In this document: positions 25,676 through 32,590 of the stretch, in pieces
How positions within the stretch are numbered: position 1 is the stretch's first letter
Layout: each line of letters begins with the position of its first letter
Assembly (NCBI GenBank): GCA_945946665.1
Contig: CAMEWO010000026.1
Location: forward strand, 1-32,590
Source: an uncultured Eubacterium sp.
GTDB lineage: Bacteria; Bacillota; Clostridia; Lachnospirales; Lachnospiraceae
DNA length: 32,590 nt
Direction: 5' to 3'
Translations under genes and position numbers: made by a program
The notes under the pieces: generated by a model
The model's input: the letters and a program-made list of their open reading frames with translations, nothing else
Told to the model about the DNA's origin: nothing
Database searches by the model: none

Positions 25676-25709
25676 AAGTAAGTCAAATCAGAAAGACAGG
25701 TATATATTA

Positions 25710-27128
25710 ATGTATAGCATTGATTTTAATAATCCAGTTCATGTACATTTTATAGGAATAGGCGGCATAAGCATGAGCGGTCTTGCCCATATTCTTCTGG
25801 GGAGAAAATTTACAGTTACTGGTTCAGATAATAACCCATCATCTCTTACCGATGAACTTACAAGTGAAGGAGCTGTTATTGCATATTCCCAGACAGCAGA
25901 CAATATCACAGATGACATAGATGTTGTTGTATACACAGCTGCCATCTCTGAGAGCAATCCCGAGCTTGCAGAGGCAAAGAACAGGAATATTCCTCTCCTT
26001 ACAAGAGCCCAGCTTCTTGGACAGCTTATGAAAAACTACAGGGTTGCTGTTAATGTTGCCGGAACCCACGGCAAGACAACAACAACTTCAATGATTACAC
26101 AGATTCTTCTTGAGGGTGAGTGTGACCCTACTATATCAGTAGGAGGAATTCTTCACAGTATCGGAGGCAATGTCCGTGTAGGCAAATCAGATATATTTGT
26201 CACAGAAGCCTGTGAATACACCAACAGCTTTCTTTCCTTCAATCCCACCATGGATGTAATACTTAATGTAAAGGCTGACCATCTGGACTTCTTTAAGGAT
26301 ATTGACGATATCCGCAATTCATTCAAACTGTTTACAGAGAGGCTTCCAGATGATGGAACCCTGATTATCAACACTGATATTGATGATTACAAATATTTCT
26401 TCAGTGAAATCAGCTGTGAAGTTATCACTGTGGGAAGCAGTAGTGAAACCAGCATGTATAGTCCTGCTGATATAACATTTGATGATTCAGGCTGCTGTTC
26501 ATACAAACTGGTTGTTAATAATGAAGCTTCATTTAATTCATCATTTACAGATTCAGAGAGCAATGGAGCCGTTGTAAATCTTTCTGTTCCTGGAATCCAC
26601 AACGTGTATAATTCCCTTGCCGCTATAGCTGTTGCAAGAAAACTTGGTATTTCCACAGATACCATTATCGCAGGACTTAACAAGTTTACAGGAACAGACA
26701 GACGTTTCCAGAAGAAAGGCTCATTTAAAGGAATAACCGTAGTTGATGACTATGCCCACCATCCGGATGAAATATCCGCTACTCTTGAATCTACCAGACA
26801 TTTTGAGCACAACCGTGTGTGGTGTGTATTCCAGCCTCACACTTATTCAAGAACCAAGGCACTGATGAAAGAATTTGCCCAGGCACTATGCAAAGCCGAT
26901 ATTGTTGTTCTTGCAGATATATATGCCGCCAGGGAGAAAGACACCCTTGGCATAAGTTCAAAAGACCTGGCAAAAGAGATTATGCAGTTAGGAAAGGAAT
27001 GCTATTATTTTCCTTCATTCTGCGAGATTGAAAAATTTTTACAAAAAAATTGTGTCAACGGTGATTTGTTGATAACTATGGGGGCCGGTGACGTATATAA
27101 AATAGGGGAAGCCCTTGTCAAAGGCTGA
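25710..27128 (+). CDS. murC: UDP-N-acetylmuramate-L-alanine ligase MurC (472 aa)
   Basis: Adds L-alanine to UDP-MurNAc, the first peptide step in peptidoglycan synthesis. FIGIGGISMSGLA at 14-26 is the UDP-binding loop; AGTHGKTTTTSM at 117-128 is the ATP-binding P-loop of Mur ligases; TEACEY (about 168) and GTDRRFQ and DDYAHHPDE near 330-357 are further family motifs. Length is normal. The ribosome site (AGG, nine bases off) is weak, so translation may depend on the structured leader. It ends before a strong terminator. Confidence 0.98.
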   Translation: MYSIDFNNPVHVHFIGIGGISMSGLAHILLGRKFTVTGSDNNPSSLTDELTSEGAVIAYSQTADNITDDIDVVVYTAAISESNPELAEAKNRNIPLLTRAQLLGQLMKNYRVAVNVAGTHGKTTTTSMITQILLEGECDPTISVGGILHSIGGNVRVGKSDIFVTEACEYTNSFLSFNPTMDVILNVKADHLDFFKDIDDIRNSFKLFTERLPDDGTLIINTDIDDYKYFFSEISCEVITVGSSSETSMYSPADITFDDSGCCSYKLVVNNEASFNSSFTDSESNGAVVNLSVPGIHNVYNSLAAIAVARKLGISTDTIIAGLNKFTGTDRRFQKKGSFKGITVVDDYAHHPDEISATLESTRHFEHNRVWCVFQPHTYSRTKALMKEFAQALCKADIVVLADIYAAREKDTLGISSKDLAKEIMQLGKECYYFPSFCEIEKFLQKNCVNGDLLITMGAGDVYKIGEALVKG

Positions 27129-27180
27129 CTCGAAATTCTTTAATCTATCCCATGACATTTTTTAAGACTTATCAACATTA

Positions 27181-27226
27181 TCCACATAAAATTCTTAAAC
27201 TATAAGAGTTTTTATGTGGATTTTTT
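27181..27226 (+). terminator. Terminator of murC, stem arms overlapping DnaA boxes
   Basis: ATCCACATAAAA pairs perfectly with TTTTATGTGGAT over 12 bp and is followed by a T run. The left arm includes most of the box at 27178-27186 and the right arm most of the one at 27215-27223. Confidence 0.88.
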
Positions 27227-27246
27227 GTAGATAACTTTATTTTCAC

Positions 27247-27275
27247 AAAAGCCATAATTATAAGGCTTTTTATTA
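27247..27275 (+). terminator. Second hairpin with T-rich tail after murC
   Basis: AAAAGCC (27247-27253) pairs with GGCTTTT (27264-27270), then TATT. Weaker than the first and possibly bidirectional. Confidence 0.5.
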
Positions 27276-27340
27276 TGCCAAAAATAGTTATCCACATTTT
27301 CCACAAAATCCCCAAACCCCTTGTCCCGTCTGGGGTGCAG

Positions 27341-27368
27341 TTGAACTTTTTTTGCCCTGTGATATAAT
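27341..27368 (+). promoter_or_regulatory. Sigma-A promoter of the dnaD-like gene
   Basis: TTGAAC (27341-27346), 16 bases, TATAAT (27363-27368), 40 bp before the gene and 36 bp after the last DnaA-like box. Confidence 0.7.
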
Positions 27369-27408
27369 TACATCATCTTAACATGTATTACACGAAATGA
27401 GGGTTTTT

Positions 27409-28611
27409 ATGAACAGGCTTACTTTGCACACAGAATACGACTGCCAGAATACAATCGTATCCAATATTTTTATTGATAAATATATGGCTTCTGCCAACGG
27501 AGAATTTGTGAAGATATATCTGTATCTTCTGCGCTGTGTCACAGACCAGCAGACCACTATCTCCGTGTCTGCCCTGGCTGATTTCTTCAACCAGACAGAG
27601 GCAGATGTATGCAGAGCGCTTAAATACTGGGACAAGCAGAATGTTATCCAGCTCTCTTTTGACCCTTCCGGCAGAGAGATAACAGATATTACATTCCGCG
27701 ACATATCAGACCTTGCAGATTCTGATAACCATCTCTCACCTTCAGAAGAACAGACAGGCTTCACTGACAGCCTTTTTTCGCCTTCTGAAAGCCATACAGA
27801 CATTGACGGCAGCCGCTTATCCAAGAGCGTCAGCCTGTCTGGGCGCAGTAATACTGTAGATTTTGCCGCCGCTGCCAACAGAAGGATTACACCAATTCAT
27901 GTCGATGCAGGGACAGCTTATACTCCACGCCAGATTACTGCCCTGGAGAATTCCTCAGAAGATTTCTCCATGATGCTGTACTGCATCCGCACAGTTTTAG
28001 GCGGCAATTTAAGCACAACAGATATATCTACTCTTGCGTATTTCTATGATACGCTTCATTTTAGTGCTGACCTTATTGAATATCTTATAGAATACTGTGC
28101 AACCAATGGACATACAAGTTTCAGATACATAGAGAAAGTGGCGTTAAACTGGGCAGAGAACGGAATCACTACAGTTAAGGAGGCCAAAGCTTACAGCATG
28201 AATTATAATGAAGCTACGTATTCCGTCCTTGAAGCATTTGGTATTACTAACAGGGCACCGGGAAAGATTGAGCTTGATTATATTAACAAATGGTCTGATG
28301 ACTACCACTTAAGTACAGGCATTATTCTTGAAGCCTGCAACAGAACAATTAAGGCAACACACCAGCCAAGCTTTGAATATGCCGACTCCATTCTTACCAG
28401 ATGGAAGGAAGCTGATGTGAAAACCCAGGCAGACATTAAAGCTTTGGATGCAAAATTTGAGCAAAGCCAGCAGGAGAAGCGCAGCCTTAAGGACAGCAAA
28501 ACAAGCCAGAGAAACAATAGTTCCGCTGCTACTAACAGATTTAACAACTTCCAGCAGCATAACTATGATATGGATAGTCTGGAAAAAGCCCTTCTCAGCA
28601 AGAACGGTTAA
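27409..28611 (+). CDS. DnaD/DnaB-like replication initiation protein (400 aa)
   Basis: Related to Bacillus DnaD and DnaB, which remodel origin DNA and bring the helicase loader. The N-terminal 90 residues look like a winged-helix DNA-binding domain (GEFVKIYLYLLRCV, then ISVSALADFFNQTEADVCRALKYW); a low-complexity Ser-rich linker covers about 100-150; two DnaD/DnaB_2-type domains follow at about 171-250 and 270-345, the second ending in a Trp-rich motif ILTRWKEADV. The basic tail is disordered. Start at 27409 with GAGGG five bases upstream. It precedes dnaI, as the DnaB-DnaI pair does in Bacillus. Confidence 0.87.
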   Translation: MNRLTLHTEYDCQNTIVSNIFIDKYMASANGEFVKIYLYLLRCVTDQQTTISVSALADFFNQTEADVCRALKYWDKQNVIQLSFDPSGREITDITFRDISDLADSDNHLSPSEEQTGFTDSLFSPSESHTDIDGSRLSKSVSLSGRSNTVDFAAAANRRITPIHVDAGTAYTPRQITALENSSEDFSMMLYCIRTVLGGNLSTTDISTLAYFYDTLHFSADLIEYLIEYCATNGHTSFRYIEKVALNWAENGITTVKEAKAYSMNYNEATYSVLEAFGITNRAPGKIELDYINKWSDDYHLSTGIILEACNRTIKATHQPSFEYADSILTRWKEADVKTQADIKALDAKFEQSQQEKRSLKDSKTSQRNNSSAATNRFNNFQQHNYDMDSLEKALLSKNG

Positions 28612-28723
28612 TTTATAATAATGAAAAGCAAGACACATAACACATGGCATGAAACATGGCACAAAATATAGTAAACATGACACATTACATCACGTATATA
28701 ACGCTTAAGAAATGAGGATTAAT

Positions 28724-29767
28724 ATGGCTCTTACCAACAAACAATACGACATAATTATGAGGGAATATGATAACATACGCACGGCTAACCAGCATATCCT
28801 TAATGAGCGTTATGAAGAAGTTTATCGTCTTGCTCCTGAATATACTGAAATTGAGCAGGAGATTATCAACATATCCATGGAAGCTGCAAGAGGAAGAATT
28901 CTTGGGAAAAGCACAGATTCATCTTCTCAGGAAGCCAATTATAATAATAGTGGCTCCCAAGGTGAATCCAGCAAATTACATAGTAAGCTTTCTGAGTTAA
29001 ATAATAGAAAAATCCAGTGTCTTATAAGAATCGGCAAGCCTGCTGATTATCTTTCGCCTGTGTACACCTGCCCTCTCTGTAAAGATTCAGGATACATTGG
29101 TCAGGAGCGTTGCAGCTGTTTTAAGAAGAAAGCCATTGATCTTGTATATCAGGATTCTAACTTAAAGAATATCACTGATAGCGAAAACTTTGATACATTT
29201 TCATATGAATGGTATGCAGATGATAACCCTAATCCAGCCAACGGGCTTACACCTTTACAGAATGCCAGACAGGCAGTAGCCAAGGCTAAGGAATTCACTG
29301 TAAAGTTTGATGAGGAATTTTCTAATATTTTGTTATATGGTACTACAGGAGCGGGAAAGACATTTCTTACTAATTGTATTGCCAGGGAACTGCTTAATTC
29401 CACCCATAGTGTCATATATCTTACAGCTGTTGAGTTTTTTGATAAGCTTTCCAATAAGGATTTTAACAAAGATTATGGAAAATCTGATACTTCTGATGGA
29501 TTTGACACAGACTATCTAACAGAGTGTGATCTTCTTATAATAGATGATTTGGGTACTGAAATAGGAAACTCTTACACATCTTCCAAGCTTTTCTACATTA
29601 TTAATGAAAGGCTCTTGAGAAAAAAGAGTGTTATAATATCCACTAACCTTTCCCTTAAAGAACTACGGGATTCCTATTCCGACAGAGTATTTTCAAGAAT
29701 CACAAGTGCCTACAAACTCATACCACTTTTTGGTGATGACATCCGCGTTCTTAAAGCTACCAGATAA
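28724..29767 (+). CDS. dnaI: Helicase loader / primosomal protein DnaI (DnaC-like AAA+) (347 aa)
   Basis: AAA+ ATPase that loads the replicative helicase. The N-terminal part has a zinc site, CPLC (116-119) and CSC (130-132), as in DnaI. Walker A is GTTGAGKT (206-213), Walker B LLIIDDLG (270-277), and STNLS and SRITSAY near the end are sensor and arginine-finger segments. GAGG is six bases before the ATG at 28724; an in-frame ATG at 28712 lacks a ribosome site. A 112-bp gap from the dnaD-like gene holds nothing recognised. Confidence 0.93.
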   Translation: MALTNKQYDIIMREYDNIRTANQHILNERYEEVYRLAPEYTEIEQEIINISMEAARGRILGKSTDSSSQEANYNNSGSQGESSKLHSKLSELNNRKIQCLIRIGKPADYLSPVYTCPLCKDSGYIGQERCSCFKKKAIDLVYQDSNLKNITDSENFDTFSYEWYADDNPNPANGLTPLQNARQAVAKAKEFTVKFDEEFSNILLYGTTGAGKTFLTNCIARELLNSTHSVIYLTAVEFFDKLSNKDFNKDYGKSDTSDGFDTDYLTECDLLIIDDLGTEIGNSYTSSKLFYIINERLLRKKSVIISTNLSLKELRDSYSDRVFSRITSAYKLIPLFGDDIRVLKATR

Positions 29768-29871
29768 TGTGTATATGTTGACCAAATAATGTGTACGGAC
29801 TGATTTAGATTTATACATTTCTTAATAACTATACACAGATTAATAATGCTATCTGGAAAATTTAGGTAATT

Positions 29872-29916
29872 AAACCCTTAAAGTTATTGACTTCTACAGG
29901 GTTTTATTATATTTTA
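29872..29916 (+). terminator. Possible terminator after dnaI, overlapping the prs promoter
   Basis: AAACCCT (29872-29878) pairs with AGGGTTT (29898-29904) around a 19-base loop, followed by TATTATATTTT. The large loop makes it weak. The -35 of the prs promoter lies in its loop. Confidence 0.4.
29887..29915 (+). promoter_or_regulatory. Sigma-A promoter of prs
   Basis: TTGACT (29887-29892), 17 bases, TATTTT (29910-29915). A 7-bp hairpin (TGAGTAT with ATACTCA near 29957-29978) lies in the leader before the prs ribosome site. Confidence 0.55.
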
Positions 29917-30046
29917 TCACAGTGGGCCGACGCTATTATCTATCAGTATGTTTCTTCTTGAGTATAACTCACATACTCAAATGTATACTGGTTCATACAC
30001 GCCACCACTTAATCTACTTTATATTACATTTATGGAGGATTATATT

Positions 30047-31231
30047 ATGCCACGCGATGAAAGACATACCGCAACAATTCCTTATGGTACACTGGGAATT
30101 ATTCCATTATCAAGCTGCGCCAAGATGGGCGAAAAAGTTGATAAATACCTTGTAGAATGGAGAGAGCAGAGAGAACACGATAATGCCTCTGCCCTGTCAT
30201 TTGCAGGATACAAGAGAGACAGCTATATTCTTGATGCCAAAACTCCTAGATTCGGTTCAGGAGAAGGCAAGGGTGTGTTAAATGACTCTGTCCGTGGCTG
30301 TGATTTATATATCATGGTAGATGTGTGCAACTACAGCATCGAGTACTCTCTCTGTGGATTTAAGAACCGCATGTCTCCAGATGACCATTATGCTGACCTT
30401 AAACGTGTAATCTCTGCTGCCGGTGGAAAGGCAAGAAGAATCAACGTAATCATGCCATTCCTCTATGAAAGCAGACAGCACAAGCGTTCAGGAAGAGAAT
30501 CTCTGGACTGTGCATTAATGCTTCAGGAACTGACTGATATGGGTGTTGAGAACATTATCACATTTGATGCCCATGACCCACGAGTTCATAACGCAATTCC
30601 TCTTAAGGGATTTGAGTCTGTATCATGTACCTACCAGTTCATCAAATATCTTCTTCTCGGTGTAGATGACCTTCACATTGACAGCCAGCACATGATGGTA
30701 ATCAGCCCTGATGAAGGTGGTATGGGACGTGCTGTATACTTTGCCAACGTACTTGGTCTTGACATGGGTATGTTCTATAAGAGACGTGATTACACTAAGA
30801 TAATAAACGGACGCAATCCAATTGTTGCCCACGAATTCCTTGGTTCTAATGTAGAAGGCAAGGATGTTATCATTATTGATGATATGATTTCTTCAGGTGA
30901 AAGCATGATTGATGTTGCTTCAGAGCTTAAGAAACGTGGTGCCAGCAGGGTATTCTGTGCCACTACATTTGGTCTCTTTACAAACGGATTTAAGAAGTTT
31001 GATGAAGCCTATGAGAACGGCGTTATAGATAAGATTCTTACAACCAACCTTATTTACCAGCCAGAGGAGCTTCTGTCTAAGCCTTGGTACATCAATGTTG
31101 ATATGAGCAAATACATGGCTCTTCTTATTGATACACTTAACCATGACTCTTCTATCAGTGATCTTCTTAACCCAGTTGAGAGAATCCAGAAGAGAGTGAA
31201 CGAATATAACAAAACACACTACGGAAAGTAA
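30047..31231 (+). CDS. prs: Ribose-phosphate pyrophosphokinase, long form (394 aa)
   Basis: Makes PRPP from ribose-5-phosphate and ATP for purine, pyrimidine, His, Trp and NAD synthesis. FDAHDPRV near 173-180, KRRDYTKI at 245-252 (flexible loop) and DDMISSGESM at 278-287 (PRPP-binding loop, usual form DDMIDTAGT) mark the family. It is about 75 residues longer than typical Prs; extra sequence is at both ends, and the canonical KDRQDRK-type loops are altered (KHRSGRES-like region 145-152). I start at 30047, with GGAGG eight bases upstream; a frame opens 99 bases earlier without a ribosome site. Confidence 0.93.
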   Translation: MPRDERHTATIPYGTLGIIPLSSCAKMGEKVDKYLVEWREQREHDNASALSFAGYKRDSYILDAKTPRFGSGEGKGVLNDSVRGCDLYIMVDVCNYSIEYSLCGFKNRMSPDDHYADLKRVISAAGGKARRINVIMPFLYESRQHKRSGRESLDCALMLQELTDMGVENIITFDAHDPRVHNAIPLKGFESVSCTYQFIKYLLLGVDDLHIDSQHMMVISPDEGGMGRAVYFANVLGLDMGMFYKRRDYTKIINGRNPIVAHEFLGSNVEGKDVIIIDDMISSGESMIDVASELKKRGASRVFCATTFGLFTNGFKKFDEAYENGVIDKILTTNLIYQPEELLSKPWYINVDMSKYMALLIDTLNHDSSISDLLNPVERIQKRVNEYNKTHYGK

Positions 31232-31240
31232 TTTAACCCG

Positions 31241-31512
31241 CGTCAGGTTTCAGTGCTATAGGACGCATAGTACCTGCACGCCTGAATAGAAAAAAGTCAC
31301 TACGAAGAGAATCTAAGTATTGCAACGTATATGAATTACACTCGCTTATTTCAGCAACGTGTCAAAACTCAGCCCTTCGGGCTTCAAACAGTTGCCCCGT
31401 TGCTGGCGAAGTGTAATCCATACACGCCGCAACACTAAGATTTCTTCTAATGTGACTTTTTTCTATTCAGGTGTGCAGGTACTATGCTGTTTAGCTTAAA
31501 CCATTACTGACG
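31241..31512. repeat. Palindromic repeat family, copy after prs
   Basis: Outer ends CGTCAG and CTGACG; arms CATAGTACCTGCACGCCTGA with the inverse, then AGTCACTACGAAGAGAATC (arm A) and the matching arm B ending CTTCTAATGTGACTTTTTT. The loop contains a GCCCTTCGGGC hairpin. Arm order A then B on the plus strand. Lies ten bases after prs and may act as its terminator. Confidence 0.8.
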
Positions 31513-31588
31513 GAGTTAACCCATACACGCCACACACATTTCCCCAGAAATCCTGGCGTTGTGGTGAGTATGTTTACGCACTTTTTCA

Positions 31589-31957
31589 TGCTTTGCTACA
31601 GTTGTGCCTGCCTTATGGGGGGGGTGACTCTGTACTGCTGCACCGCTGTATATGTGGTCGTACTGGTGTGCTCCCTTATATGGAGTGAAATTGGAACATT
31701 AGAAGAAATCTTAGCGCTGCGGCGTGTATGGATTACACTTCGCCAACAACTGCACGAATGTCTGAGCCCCGACTAGGGGCGAGTTGTCGGGCAGTTGTTG
31801 GAATAAGCGAGTGTAATTCATATACGTTGCAACGCTTAGATTCTCTTCGTCGTTCCGATTTCGCTCCATATAAGGGAGCGCGCCAGTACGACCACATATA
31901 CAGCGGTGTAGCAGTACAGAGTCACCCCCATAAGGCAGGCACAACTGTAGCAAGGCA
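31589..31957. repeat. Long palindrome (369 bp) with family core and different outer arms
   Basis: Core arms occur in B-then-A order (ATTAGAAGAAATCTTAGCG near 31699, CTTAGATTCTCTTCGTCG near 31836). Outside the core the arms pair for another 100 bases but are unrelated to the outer arms elsewhere: TTGCTACAGTTGTGCCTGCC with its inverse, and TGTATATGTGGTCGTACTGG with its inverse. The right end coincides with the probable 3' end of the group II intron. Confidence 0.8.
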
Positions 31958-32038
31958 ATCGAGTAGGAGGAATTTCTCTTGATTGAGAAATTCCGACCTC
32001 TCACACCACCGTGCGTACGGTTCCGTACACGGCGGTTC
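31958..32038 (-). ncRNA. Domains V and VI of the group II intron
   Basis: Domain V: a 9-bp lower stem (ACCGCCGTG with CACGGTGGT), a 2-base bulge CG, an upper stem TACG/CGTA and a GAAC loop. Domain VI: GGAATTTCTC pairs with GAGAAATTCC around AATCAA, followed by TCCTACTCGAT. An A seven bases from the end is a possible branch point. Confidence 0.8.
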
Positions 32039-32045
32039 AATCAAC

Positions 32046-32590
32046 TTAACAAGTAACACACCTTTCGGTGTAGTAATCTAACATTGAGACTAGTCCAAAT
32101 GAGGCTAATCTCTTGTTGTTTATGGCAACATTAACAGCACCTTTGTTGCAAACATAGGCTATTCTTTTCCCGGTATATGCAACTCGTCTTGCTGTATCTC
32201 TGTCTATTCCAAGTTTTACAAGGTTCTTTTCACGATTCTGTGGAGTTTTCCATTGTTTCCAAATGCACATGCGTAGCCGATAACGGATTTTTGAATCTAA
32301 TTCTTTGCATAGTGTTTTCATACTGCCTATCTTGAAGTAGTTAATCCAACCTCTTATGAGCTGATTAAGTTTCTCCACTTTATAGCTGTTGCTAACACCC
32401 CAACTACGGCAAGTGAGTTCTTTCATTCTCTTCTTAAACTTCGCTACCGATTTTGCATGTGGTTTTGCCTTGTATTGGTGTACCTTTGAATCAAAATAGA
32501 ATCCAAACCCCAGGTACTTTAATCCCTGTGGTTTATCTACTTTACTCTTAGTCATGTTGACCTTGAGACCTAGTTTCTCCTCGATAAATC
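32046..32590 (-). CDS. ltrA: Group II intron reverse transcriptase/maturase, C-terminal part (partial)
   Basis: The open frame runs off the right edge of the window; it reads FIEEKLGLKVNMTKSKVDKP onward, the end of the RT palm/thumb, then LKYLGFGFYF and the maturase X domain with SWGVSNSYKVEKLNQLIRGW, NYFKIGSMK and RMCIWKQWKTPQNR. It stops at 32046 shortly after the X domain, with no H-N-H endonuclease. An internal Met at 32555 is not the real start. The protein assists splicing and retromobility of its own intron. Confidence 0.93.
   Translation of the reverse strand, partial: FIEEKLGLKVNMTKSKVDKPQGLKYLGFGFYFDSKVHQYKAKPHAKSVAKFKKRMKELTCRSWGVSNSYKVEKLNQLIRGWINYFKIGSMKTLCKELDSKIRYRLRMCIWKQWKTPQNREKNLVKLGIDRDTARRVAYTGKRIAYVCNKGAVNVAINNKRLASFGLVSMLDYYTERCVTC

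Larger units (their letters stand above)
25200..25709. other. Divergent intergenic region between glgC and murC
   Basis: About 510 bp with no gene. It holds the glgC promoter (25246-25274), an extremely AT-rich stretch at 25260-25440 in which I see nothing firm, and the promoter plus the structured RNA candidate (25441-25675). Confidence 0.6.
27169..27305. promoter_or_regulatory. Cluster of DnaA-box-like 9-mers
   Basis: Plus strand: TTATCAACA (27169-27177) directly followed by TTATCCACA (27178-27186); then TTATCCACA (27288-27296) directly followed by TTTTCCACA (27297-27305). Minus strand: AAATCCACA (27215-27223) and TTATCTACA (27226-27234). Two copies match the consensus TTATCCACA perfectly, three differ at one base and one at two. 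Probably a DnaA-binding regulatory region for the dnaD/dnaI genes downstream, not necessarily an origin. Confidence 0.7.
31958..32590 (-). mobile_element. Group II intron, 3' part (continues beyond window)
   Basis: The minus strand carries the maturase C-terminus, then domain V and domain VI of a group II intron. The 3' end fits ...CTACTCGAT at 31958, whose last two bases are AT. The 5' part, RT domain and 5' exon lie outside the window. Short domain distances, lack of an endonuclease domain and a possible CCGCCG triad at the domain V start suggest class C, which is a guess. Confidence 0.85.

Noticed and set aside
27129-27408. Chromosomal replication origin
   Set aside because: The DnaA-like boxes are real, but no dnaA, dnaN or rpmH lies nearby and no clear DNA-unwinding element with trios is seen; a regulatory or titration cluster is more economical.
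29948-30046. Longer N-terminus for prs
   Set aside because: The frame is open, but the added 33 residues have no ribosome site, and GGAGG sits at the right distance before the ATG at 30047.
31561-31776. 71-codon ORF between the prs repeat and the intron
   Set aside because: It lies wholly within the left arm and core of the 369-bp palindrome and has no ribosome site.

Overview
The window looks like a chromosomal stretch from a spore-forming, low-GC clostridium, most likely a Lachnospiraceae member. The evidence is the gene set and order (ftsH-hpt-tilS-spoIIE-divIC-yabQ-yabP-rqcP-hup, groESL, spoVT, cotJABC, glgCD, spoVG, pth, mfd, murC, a dnaD/dnaI pair and a long prs) and the AT-rich intergenic DNA. 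Genus and species cannot be fixed from what is visible.

Layout. Positions 1-690 hold a fragment of accessory DNA: the first codons of a probable MBOAT acyltransferase, a tnpV-like transposon gene and a 48-codon ORF translationally coupled to it. From 1017 to 7834 a minus-strand cluster reproduces the Bacillus/Clostridium yabO-yabP-yabQ-divIC-spoIIE-tilS-hpt-ftsH order. Candidate promoters divide it: a sigma-E-type promoter before yabP, and before spoIIE a Spo0A-type promoter with the unusual 21-bp spacer. hup and groES-groEL (with a perfect CIRCE operator) follow, then ogg. On the plus strand spoVT has a sigma-G-type promoter and is followed by cotJA-cotJB-cotJC. Next come a promoter/terminator pair that looks like a small RNA gene and a D-lactate-dehydrogenase-type gene.

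About 1 kb between ldh and mscL (14349-15374) carries no credible gene. It is filled with very long nested palindromes. The same family recurs at 31241-31957, between prs and a group II intron, so both clusters sit where genes converge. The minus-strand block 15375-25199 holds mscL, a small unknown protein, ilvE, an HMG-CoA-lyase-like aldolase, mfd, pth, spoVG, glgD and glgC.

Between the divergent glgC and murC lies a roughly 200-nt segment that folds into several perfect hairpins plus a long-range pairing. It has its own promoter and is the best candidate here for a structured noncoding RNA; it resembles, from memory only, the clostridial raiA-motif class. After murC, a cluster of DnaA-box-like 9-mers, two of them in a terminator stem, precedes a dnaD/dnaB-like gene and a dnaI/dnaC-like helicase-loader gene. 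prs and the second palindrome cluster follow, and the window ends in the 3' part of a group II intron (maturase C-terminus, domains V and VI) whose 3' end abuts a palindrome.

Taken together, the genes cover sporulation (spoIIE, yabPQ, spoVT, cotJ, spoVG), proteostasis (ftsH, groESL, rqcP, pth), repair (mfd, ogg), replication start-up (dnaD, dnaI) and nucleotide/cell-wall/glycogen metabolism (hpt, prs, murC, glgCD). All promoter, operator and RNA-fold statements come from reading the sequence by eye; no alignment or folding program was run.
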